From the NCBI GenBank assembly GCA_900551775.1, contig URXI01000289.1, forward strand, positions 1-5,459: a stretch of 5,459 bases of DNA. The letters run 5' to 3'. Shown here in pieces: positions 1-4,840 of this stretch (its first letter is position 1; each line of letters opens with the position of its first letter). The notes below the pieces were generated by a model. That model was not told the origin of the DNA, did not search any database, and saw only the letters and a program-made list of their open reading frames with translations. Made by a program: the position numbers and the translations under genes. Origin of the DNA: an uncultured Eubacterium sp. (GTDB lineage: Bacteria; Bacillota; Clostridia; Peptostreptococcales; Anaerovoracaceae).

Positions 1-190
1 GCTCTTCCACCATCTCTTCCGTAAAGTAGACAATCCTGCGTTCCTCATCGGTGCGCGCACCGGCGTCTTTCAACGCAAAGAAAGCTCTGTCACTTTTGAT
101 CCATACGCCAGTCTCTCTGAGGATTTCCATCGTCCTCTTGTGAACCAGCCGTTTTTCTTCTTCGCTGAACACTTTGATCTCTATCTGCAT
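1..190 (-). CDS. MttB-family methyltransferase, second copy (N-terminal part only; runs off left edge)
   Basis: Only the first 63 codons are in the window, read leftwards from an ATG at 190-188. The fragment begins MQIEIKVFSEEEKRLVHKRT. It aligns without difficulty to the N-terminal region of the mttB product next door: both have a (I/V)H..TM..(L/M)...GV segment, then a helix ending in K.AG, then a (V/I)xF/Y strand and an xE.VE helix. I therefore call it a second member of the MttB (PF06253-type) corrinoid-dependent methyltransferase superfamily. The start is supported by an AAGGAGA Shine-Dalgarno site six bases upstream, which lies inside the end of mttB. The two genes overlap by 10 bases, so they are probably cotranscribed and translationally coupled. 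Whether this copy also carries an amber (pyrrolysine) codon, and its substrate, cannot be judged because the region around residue 320 is outside the window. Non-pyrrolysine relatives such as the glycine betaine methyltransferase MtgB belong to the same superfamily. Confidence 0.8.
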   Translation of the reverse strand, partial: MQIEIKVFSEEEKRLVHKRTMEILRETGVWIKSDRAFFALKDAGARTDEERRIVYFTEEMVEE

Positions 191-1635
191 AACAACTCTC
201 CTTCGCGCTCGATAATCAGCCGTAACTGATCCTGCACGTCTTTTGGCAGCGGCTTTGGCTGATGGTTTGCCAGTATGTCCTTCGCAAGCTCCCTGGCTCG
301 CGCAGGCATATCCTTTGCACCATCCTTCTCCCACTTCTCACGCATCTGCCTGTCGATCAAAGTAGTCGTAGAAATCTCATCGCGCATGTGAGCCAGGGTG
401 TGTCTCTGGCTCAGGTAATTTCCAGCCGGCCCTACGGCCTCGATCACCTCCAGCGCCAGAGCGTCTTCATCGCAGACGACTTTCTTTTCCGCTCTTTTGA
501 ACATGCGCACGAACTCCGCATCCATGAGGAATTGTTCGTAACTGATGGCCATGCCCATGTCAATCATGCCCAGGCCATAGACCAGATCCACACCGGCCAG
601 TACCGGCATCAGTCCTGTCAAAGTCTTTTCGTGGCCGATCTGTACATCCATGACCTTGCTGTCCGCCTACGTTCCGCCCACCTTGGTCACAACATCGTAG
701 TATTTCCCCATCTCTGCTGCCATGGCGCCGAACATGCCGTGTTCCGGGGCGCCCACTGGAGAAGTGGCACGTCTCATGTCCATAACCGTGGTAGAACTTC
801 CGTAGATGACCGGGTTTCCCTCGTGCACCAGCTGTGTCAGCACGATACCCGCCAAAATCTCCGCATTGGTTACGACAAAGGTCCCCGCCAGAGTTGCCGG
901 CGTCGTACCGCCCGCCAGACCCATGGAGAGAATGCTGATAGGCAGTCCCGCCTTTGCCGTCTCAATGATGACCTGAGATGCGCCGTCGTGGATTTCCAGG
1001 GGGCTGTTGGGACACATGCAGAGGGTGAAGAAAGGTCTCTCTCTCAGAGCCTGGGCGCTGCCCGCGATGGCAATGCCCATGTCGATAATGGCTCTGGCGT
1101 TGTGCCCGTTTTCAGCGTCCAGGATGGCATGTTTTGTCGTATTCTTAAAGATAGCTTCCGCCTCATAAAAATCTTTCAGCGGCCCTGGCGCGTCCTGGGC
1201 TGCAACCGCCGTGGTGAAGGCGTTGATCTCCGGAATCGCGTCACAGAAGCGGGCAAAACTCTCAAGATCCTCTGTGTCCGTCTCTCGCACTTCTCCCGTG
1301 TCGATATCGAACATCTGCAGCCCGGTGCCGAAACTGGTAAAAGAGACCGTCCCGTCTCCGAGAACAAAATCATCCTTCGGATCCCTGCCGCACATGGTAA
1401 AGCTGCCCGGCGTCACCTGGATGGCCCACTCCACCAGTTCTTTGGGGAATTTGACCATATGACTCTCAAAATCCACATCGCAGCCTGCCTTTTGATAGAT
1501 TTCTTTCGCCTCCTGGCCAAAAATCCGCACGCCATATTCTCCCATCAGTTTCATGGTCGCCTCGTGAATGGCTAAAACGCCCTGGTCATCCAGGATGTGA
1601 TACCCTCGTTTTTCCTTCTTGAAATGAAATGCCAT
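181..1635 (-). CDS. mttB: Trimethylamine methyltransferase MttB with in-frame amber codon (pyrrolysine)
   Basis: MttB transfers a methyl group from trimethylamine to its cognate corrinoid protein (MttC) in the cytoplasm. The methyl group then enters one-carbon metabolism. The frame from ATG 1635 runs 322 codons to TAG at 669-667. It then continues in the same frame (ADSKV-MDVQIGHEKTLTG...) for 161 more codons to TAG at 183-181. Read as one gene this gives 484 residues with pyrrolysine at 323. Known methanogen MttB is about 495 residues with pyrrolysine in the same part of the chain (near 334). The residues around the amber codon (TKVGGT-O-ADSKV) and the superfamily-type sequence on both sides argue against a nonsense mutation. 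ATG 1635 was chosen over an upstream TTG at 1650 because GGAGG (1648-1644) lies eight bases before it. The downstream ATG at 651 has no usable Shine-Dalgarno site, so the second half is not a separate gene. Transcription is probably from the sigma-54 promoter just upstream. The substrate is inferred from the pyrrolysine codon, since non-pyrrolysine relatives use other quaternary amines. Confidence 0.93.
667..669 (-). other. In-frame UAG codon, predicted to be read as pyrrolysine (residue 323 of MttB)
   Basis: The codon reads TAG on the minus strand, between ACG (Thr) and GCG (Ala). The flanking frame is open on both sides and encodes MttB sequence throughout. Termination here would leave a 322-residue protein lacking about a third of the fold. 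In methanogen MttB the equivalent amber codon inserts pyrrolysine, which is proposed to bind and orient the methylamine for attack by the corrinoid. No mRNA structure is needed to explain the decoding, and I see no convincing stem-loop directly downstream. Confidence 0.9.
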
Positions 1636-1643
1636 ATTTTCTC

Positions 1644-1648
1644 CCTCC
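1644..1648 (-). promoter_or_regulatory. Shine-Dalgarno site deciding the mttB start
   Basis: GGAGG on the minus strand lies eight bases before ATG 1635. The alternative in-frame TTG at 1650-1648 overlaps this site and has no ribosome site of its own, so ATG 1635 is the start. Confidence 0.8.
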
Positions 1649-1666
1649 AATCTATGTTACATGTAG

Positions 1667-1684
1667 TTGCAAGAAACGCGCCAA
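1667..1684 (-). promoter_or_regulatory. Sigma-54 (-24/-12) promoter of mttB
   Basis: The minus strand reads TTGGCGCGTTTCTTGCAA. This matches the RpoN consensus TGGCAC(G)-N4-TTGC(A/T) with one change (A to G) in the -24 box, and the invariant GG (1682-1681) and GC (1670-1669) are exactly ten bases apart. The predicted transcript start is near 1657, giving a leader of about 22 bases that holds the Shine-Dalgarno site. A divergent gene coding for a sigma-54 activator begins about 160 bp away, which strongly supports the assignment. Confidence 0.85.
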
Positions 1685-1720
1685 GGCAGCGCCAAAGGAA
1701 ACTGCACGTTCTTCGCCGAA

Positions 1721-1731
1721 ATAATTCTCAA
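1721..1731. promoter_or_regulatory. Partial copy of the control-region palindrome (candidate half-operator)
   Basis: ATAATTCTCAA at 1721-1731 repeats exactly within the palindrome at 1804-1822 (positions 1811-1821), 90 bp further on. It is centred roughly 70 bp upstream of the predicted mttB transcript start. It could be a second, weaker binding site for whatever protein binds the full palindrome. The surrounding sequence is AT-rich, so chance similarity remains possible. Confidence 0.4.
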
Positions 1732-1772
1732 AATTGCGAAATATTTTCATATTTTTTTACGTCATTTAGCTG

Positions 1773-1778
1773 TATAAT
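1773..1778 (+). promoter_or_regulatory. Candidate sigma-A -10 box of the activator gene
   Basis: A perfect TATAAT lies about 70 bases before the GTG start of the activator gene and would start transcription near 1785. No good -35 hexamer stands 16-18 bases upstream. The preceding stretch is very rich in A and T (1739-1759) and may act as an UP-like element. The palindrome at 1804-1822 would lie just downstream of the start point, where a bound protein could block the polymerase. Confidence 0.45.
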
Positions 1779-1803
1779 ACTTGTAATCAGGTACCTTCTC
1801 ACG

Positions 1804-1822
1804 ATTGAGAATAATTCTCAAT
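1804..1822. promoter_or_regulatory. 19-bp palindromic operator (upstream activator site or Fur-type box)
   Basis: ATTGAGAATAATTCTCAAT is a perfect dyad of two 9-base arms around a single central base. Its 7-1-7 core TGAGAAT-A-ATTCTCA fits the Fur box pattern TGANAATNATTNTCA. It also sits about 155 bp upstream of the predicted mttB transcript start, a usual place for a dimeric sigma-54 activator to bind. In addition it lies between the candidate -10 box and the start codon of the activator gene, so it could mediate repression of that gene. The symmetry is seen directly. Which protein binds is inference. Confidence 0.65.
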
Positions 1823-1830
1823 TTCTCACG

Positions 1831-1838
1831 AAAGGTGG
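1831..1838 (+). promoter_or_regulatory. Shine-Dalgarno site deciding the activator start
   Basis: AAAGGTGG ends eight bases before GTG 1847. No ATG is available near the beginning of the conserved sequence, so the GTG start rests on this site. Confidence 0.65.
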
Positions 1839-1846
1839 TTTCGCAA

Positions 1847-3613
1847 GTGAGTTACTTAGAACAGATTCAGACGGAAGTGCAGCAGTTTGCAGAAGTCATT
1901 TCCGAGGCACTTCATGTGGAGACAGAAATCGTTGATGACAGCTGGAAGGTGACCGGCGCTACCTGCCGCGTCTTCCAGGCCCCTGTCATGGAGTGGAACA
2001 ACACCAACTCAAAGATCACCAGACAGGTCTTCGAAACCAAGCGCGCGCTGATTCTCTCTGATCCCGGCAAGAACCAGCTCTGCGCAGAGTGCACGGAAAA
2101 AGACCGCTGCTTCTATAAAGCGGGACTTTACTACCCGATTCTCCTTCATGGCACCTGCTATGGCATGATCAGCCTGGTGGCTTTCAACGAAGAGCAGCGC
2201 AGCAACATCATGAACAACAGCTACTCTTTCATGAAGTTCACCAGCAAAATGGCCGAAATATTGGCTGCAAAGATTCAGGAACTGATCATCATAGAAGAGC
2301 TCAGCAGCACCAACGAATATCTGAAAACCATCATTTCTTCTGTCCACGAAGGGATTATCGCCTGCAATACGGAAGGCCTCATCCCCTGTTTTAACGAAAC
2401 CGCAGAACAGAAGCTGGGCATTGTCGCTGCAGACGCTTTGGGCAGACAGATTACAGAGGCCATTCCCGATTCCCTGCTTTGCCATGCTCTGAAAGAGAGG
2501 GCTTCCATCTTTGAAAAGAGCACAGAATACCAGGCCGCAGACGGCAGTCTGCTCCATCTGATTTCCAATGTCACCCTGGTCAAAAAAGAAGGGGAACTGC
2601 TAGGTGCGGTAGAATCTTTCAACACCGATGAAAGCCTCTTTCGCATCGCACATCGTCTTCTTCGAGGGGACTATGATAGATCTTTCGCAAATATCATCGG
2701 GCAGAGCCGCGTCATGCGAGATGCGAAATCCGCGGCCAGCGCCATCGCAAAAAGTCCTTCCACCGTCTTGATTACTGGTGAAAGCGGCACCGGCAAGGAG
2801 CTTTTTGCCAGAGCAATTCACAATGCCGGCCTGCGCAGCGACAATCCCTTTATCCCCATCAATTGCGGGGCTATCCCCGATGCCCTCTTGGAAAGCGAAC
2901 TCTTTGGCTACGAAGGCGGTGCTTTTACCGGAGCAAAGGCCTCCGGCAAACCGGGCATCTTTGAAATGGCTGAAGGCGGAACCATCTTTCTGGATGAAAT
3001 CGGCGACATGCCGCTGAATCTGCAGGTCAAGGTTCTGCGGGTCCTGCAGGAGAAAACCGTACAGCACATCGGCAGCGCCAAAGAAATTCCCGTCGACGTG
3101 CGAGTCATCGCCGCCACCAATCAAGATCTCAGCGCAAAGATCAAAGCCGGCACGTTCCGCGAAGATCTCTTTTACCGGCTCAATGTCATTCCCCTGACCA
3201 TCCCGCCGCTGCGGGAACGCAAAGAAGACATCCCCCTGCTAGTCCATTTTCTCTGTAGCAAATACGCACAGATTTTAAATCGCGAAATGAAAGGACTTTC
3301 AAAGGATGCCCTGGATTTGCTTTATCAATATGACTGGCCGGGCAATATCAGAGAACTGGAAAATGCAATAGAATATGCTATAAACTATACTTTTGACGGC
3401 GGTATTATTAATGCATCCAGCCTGCCGAGGTGGCTTTCTCAGCCCAAGCCGCAGACTACGGATACCTCTACAGAACAGAGATCCGAAAGAGAAAAGATAA
3501 AAAGCCTCCTGCAGACCAATGGAAAGTCGCTGGAGGCTAAGAGACAGATTGCGGAATTCCTGGGAATCAGCCTGGCAACCCTGTATCGAAAGCTCAATAA
3601 ATATGGCCTGTGA
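1847..3613 (+). CDS. Sigma-54-dependent transcriptional activator (sensor-PAS-AAA+-Fis HTH)
   Basis: The product is a 588-residue enhancer-binding protein. Residues 1-145 form a sensor domain with cysteines 79, 82 and 88 (CAEC-TEKDR-C) plus C104, followed by a YYPI...GMISLVAF segment that looks GAF-like. Residues about 154-262 look like a PAS domain. The AAA+ domain spans about 280-515: Walker A GESGTGKE (311-318), the sigma-54 contact loop GAFTGA (359-364), Walker B TIFLDE (379-384), sensor I ATNQ (423-426), arginine-finger region FREDLFYR (437-444), and WPGNIRELEN (497-506). The C-terminus (about 563-588) is a Fis-type helix-turn-helix. GTG 1847 was chosen because AAAGGTGG lies eight bases before it. 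The earlier in-frame TTG at 1805 falls inside the palindrome and lacks a ribosome site. Divergent orientation from mttB and the sigma-54 promoter there make the methyltransferase operon its likely target. The ligand is unknown; trimethylamine, a corrinoid state or redox/iron are possibilities. Confidence 0.92.
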   Translation: MSYLEQIQTEVQQFAEVISEALHVETEIVDDSWKVTGATCRVFQAPVMEWNNTNSKITRQVFETKRALILSDPGKNQLCAECTEKDRCFYKAGLYYPILLHGTCYGMISLVAFNEEQRSNIMNNSYSFMKFTSKMAEILAAKIQELIIIEELSSTNEYLKTIISSVHEGIIACNTEGLIPCFNETAEQKLGIVAADALGRQITEAIPDSLLCHALKERASIFEKSTEYQAADGSLLHLISNVTLVKKEGELLGAVESFNTDESLFRIAHRLLRGDYDRSFANIIGQSRVMRDAKSAASAIAKSPSTVLITGESGTGKELFARAIHNAGLRSDNPFIPINCGAIPDALLESELFGYEGGAFTGAKASGKPGIFEMAEGGTIFLDEIGDMPLNLQVKVLRVLQEKTVQHIGSAKEIPVDVRVIAATNQDLSAKIKAGTFREDLFYRLNVIPLTIPPLRERKEDIPLLVHFLCSKYAQILNREMKGLSKDALDLLYQYDWPGNIRELENAIEYAINYTFDGGIINASSLPRWLSQPKPQTTDTSTEQRSEREKIKSLLQTNGKSLEAKRQIAEFLGISLATLYRKLNKYGL

Positions 3614-3626
3614 GTTTGCTATGTCT

Positions 3627-4187
3627 TCATGCCTGCCTTTCGATGATCCTGCCAAGTCTGCCTCTGAGCATCAATGCGAGCATCATCTTGAGGATGTCCG
3701 GCAGGAGGAACGGAAGGACGCACCAACCCAGCACGGCTGAAAGCCCTATGGGACCGACAGTTCTGGCATAAACGACCATAAACCAGGCCGTACCAAAGGC
3801 AAAATAGACGACCATGGCCAAGACCATCGCCAAAGTCAGCGCCCATGTTTTTCTTCCTATCATCTTCTCCATACCCCACATGACAAGGCCGGAAAAGATA
3901 AATCCGATGATGTAACCGCCCGTGGTTCCTGCGAGAATGCCAAGCCCTCCGGTAAACCCAGAGAATACAGGTATCCCTACTGCGCCCAGGAGAATGAAGA
4001 TCAGAATCGCCAGAGTGCCCCGTCTGCCGCCCAGTACCCCGACAGTCAAAAACAGGCCAAAGGTCTGCATGGTGAAGGGCACTGCTGTAGGGATAGAAAT
4101 CCAGGAGCAGACCGCCATCAGCACTGAAAAAATAGCAATACATACCATATCATAGGTTTTATTTCGTCTTGTCGTCATTGTTGTCAC
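3627..4187 (-). CDS. bioY: Biotin transporter substrate-binding subunit BioY
   Basis: This is the S component of an energy-coupling factor (ECF) transporter that brings biotin across the cytoplasmic membrane. The product has 186 residues, the usual size for BioY, and is hydrophobic with about six membrane segments. Family landmarks are the VPFTMQTF stretch (36-43) after the first segment, the GVLGGRRG loop, and the glycine-rich GFTGGLGILAGTTGGYI segment in the middle. The GTG at 4187 is preferred because AGGA (4198-4195) lies seven bases upstream. The in-frame ATG at 4178 would be too far from it. No bioM/bioN or ecfA/ecfT genes are adjacent, so it probably shares a general ECF module coded elsewhere. 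Its stop is only 13 bases from that of the convergent activator gene, with no terminator between them. The promoter and BirA-like operator upstream suggest repression when biotin is plentiful. Biotin is the confident substrate call because both the protein and the operator point to it. Confidence 0.93.
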   Translation of the reverse strand: MTTMTTRRNKTYDMVCIAIFSVLMAVCSWISIPTAVPFTMQTFGLFLTVGVLGGRRGTLAILIFILLGAVGIPVFSGFTGGLGILAGTTGGYIIGFIFSGLVMWGMEKMIGRKTWALTLAMVLAMVVYFAFGTAWFMVVYARTVGPIGLSAVLGWCVLPFLLPDILKMMLALMLRGRLGRIIERQA

Positions 4188-4219
4188 AGATACTTCCTCG
4201 CCTTTCTTTTGTTAGTGGA

Positions 4220-4248
4220 AGTATACAGCATCCGCCCTTTATTGTCAA
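4220..4248 (-). promoter_or_regulatory. Sigma-A promoter of bioY
   Basis: The minus strand has a perfect -35 box TTGACA (4248-4243), a 17-base spacer and the -10 box TATACT (4225-4220). Transcription would start near 4213, about 26 bases before the GTG start, and the leader holds the Shine-Dalgarno site. Confidence 0.85.
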
Positions 4249-4273
4249 CCTATTTTTTAATTAAAGGTGACAA
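4242..4273. promoter_or_regulatory. BirA-type biotin operator overlapping the bioY -35 box
   Basis: TTGTCAACC (4242-4250) is followed after 14-15 A/T-rich bases by GGTGACAA (4266-4273). This has the layout of BirA operators, TTGTAAACC-N14-16-GGTTTACAA. The left arm matches 8 of 9 bases, while the right arm is less perfect, apparently one base short. The left arm contains the -35 hexamer, so biotinoyl-AMP-bound BirA would block polymerase. The spacing, the arm sequence and the downstream biotin transporter gene agree. The birA gene is not in the window. Confidence 0.75.
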
Positions 4274-4339
4274 TGTTCCACTTCAAAAACGATCATGTCT
4301 TTAGTAAACGACGCGAAAATGTCTCCGGCTGACCGCCTG

Positions 4340-4629
4340 TTACAATAAGTTTATGCTTTTTGGGCACATCTGTACATTTTCGCATAACCGGACCATTGCC
4401 AAAGCGCTTCAACAGGGGGGTATATCTGATTCCGGTTACTTTTCCTGTCCATTTCTCTGCTGCAAAGGCCGTTCAAAATCAACAAAAGTAACCGGGGCGC
4501 AGCATATTCATGGATTTTGCAGGAAATCTTCACCTGCCTCAATGCATATGGAGGGATATGGACTCTGATACCGTTGTAAAGTTATGCGAAACCTTCTGAA
4601 CAGTGTCAAAAAGCATAACCTTATTGTAA
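4340..4629. mobile_element. 290-bp inverted-repeat element, MITE-like (non-autonomous)
   Basis: The left end (4340-4388) and right end (4581-4629) are imperfect inverted repeats of equal length, 49 bases, pairing without gaps at about 35 of 49 positions. Identity is concentrated in two blocks. An outer block of about 23 bases starts TTACAATAAG and runs through TTATGCTTTTTG with one mismatch, and an inner block is TTTCGCATAAC. The 16 or so bases between the blocks are unrelated. In each arm the two blocks carry TTATGC and GCATAA in opposite orientation, giving four copies, as if two protein-binding sites flank each crossover or cleavage point. There is no open frame of transposase size inside, so it would have to be moved in trans. 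I see no target-site duplication. Alternatives are a structured RNA or a relic of a larger element. Confidence 0.6.
4432..4495. repeat. Internal 12-bp perfect inverted repeat with 40-base loop
   Basis: CCGGTTACTTTT (4432-4443) pairs exactly with AAAAGTAACCGG (4484-4495). The 40-base loop between has no obvious further structure. It lies inside the larger inverted-repeat element but is not concentric with it. The left arm can also pair with TAACCGGA at 4385-4392, giving a competing 8-bp stem (with 4431-4438). Confidence 0.7.
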
Positions 4630-4705
4630 AGAATGCCCGGCACATACCCCTATACCGTATACAACTCGCCAGGCAATTGCATCGCAGGAGATTATGGACA
4701 TTTTT

Positions 4706-4748
4706 AAAAGTGCATCACACCTGCTTTTTCACTAAAGGTGACATTGCA
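4706..4748 (-). terminator. Weak terminator-like hairpin downstream of pepV
   Basis: On the minus strand a hairpin forms from 4748-4736 and 4722-4711: five pairs next to the loop (CACCT/AGGTG), a two-by-two internal loop, then five more pairs with one bulge. It is followed by CTTTT then AAAAA. It lies about 95 bases after the pepV stop. The stem is imperfect and the U run short, so this is tentative. Confidence 0.3.
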
Positions 4749-4840
4749 AAGTGCCCTTGCCGGAAAACTGCGCAGGATAAGGAACTGAAGTGCCGTCACG
4801 ATGCGGGCTTTACCCGTCATTTCTTTAAAAAAGCTTCGTT

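Larger units (their letters stand above)
4275..4840. other. Long intergenic region without a convincing gene
   Basis: About 570 bases between the bioY operator and the pepV stop. Short open frames exist here on both strands (for example 4353-4568 plus, 4542-4351 minus) but none has a ribosome site or recognisable protein features. The content I can support is an inverted-repeat element (4340-4629) and a weak terminator-like hairpin (4706-4748). No tRNA, rRNA, CRISPR array or riboswitch core was recognised, including no tRNA with a CUA anticodon. Confidence 0.6.

Noticed and set aside
181..651. Separate 156-residue gene starting at ATG 651
   Set aside because: It is in the same frame as the upstream part, directly follows the in-frame TAG, completes the MttB sequence, and has only AAGG two bases before the ATG, too close to serve as a ribosome site.
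620..666. A PYLIS-type stem-loop after the UAG
   Set aside because: I could not find a convincing stem directly downstream, and such an element is not required for UAG decoding.
262..1575. 437-codon open frame on the plus strand
   Set aside because: It lies antisense to mttB, has no ribosome site, an arginine/histidine-rich composition typical of a shadow frame, and no protein family resemblance. The opposite strand has clear MttB homology.
667..1650. mttB as a pseudogene broken by a nonsense mutation
   Set aside because: The amber codon is at the known pyrrolysine position, both halves are intact with no frameshift, and the promoter and ribosome site look functional.
1681..1698. A second sigma-54 promoter on the minus strand (GG-N10-GC) overlapping the first
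   Set aside because: The -12 part reads TGGC instead of TTGC. It shares the GCGCCAA repeat (1678-1684 and 1689-1695) with the real -24 box, and the downstream site is far better.
1805..1846. Longer activator protein starting at TTG 1805
   Set aside because: The TTG is inside the palindromic operator and lacks a Shine-Dalgarno site; GTG 1847 has one at good distance.
2009..3124. Minus-strand open frames of 182 and 174 codons inside the activator gene
   Set aside because: Both are shadows of the AAA+ activator coding sequence, which has unmistakable motifs on the plus strand.
4353..4568. Small proteins in the intergenic region (plus 4353-4568, minus 4542-4351, plus 4584-4937)
   Set aside because: They lie within or across the inverted repeats or antisense to pepV, have no ribosome sites, and their sequences show no protein-like features.
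4799..4827. Plus-strand hairpin CGGG-CTTTA-CCCG followed by TTTCTTT as a terminator
   Set aside because: No plus-strand gene precedes it, the stem is short with a bulge, and on the minus strand it is not followed by a T run.
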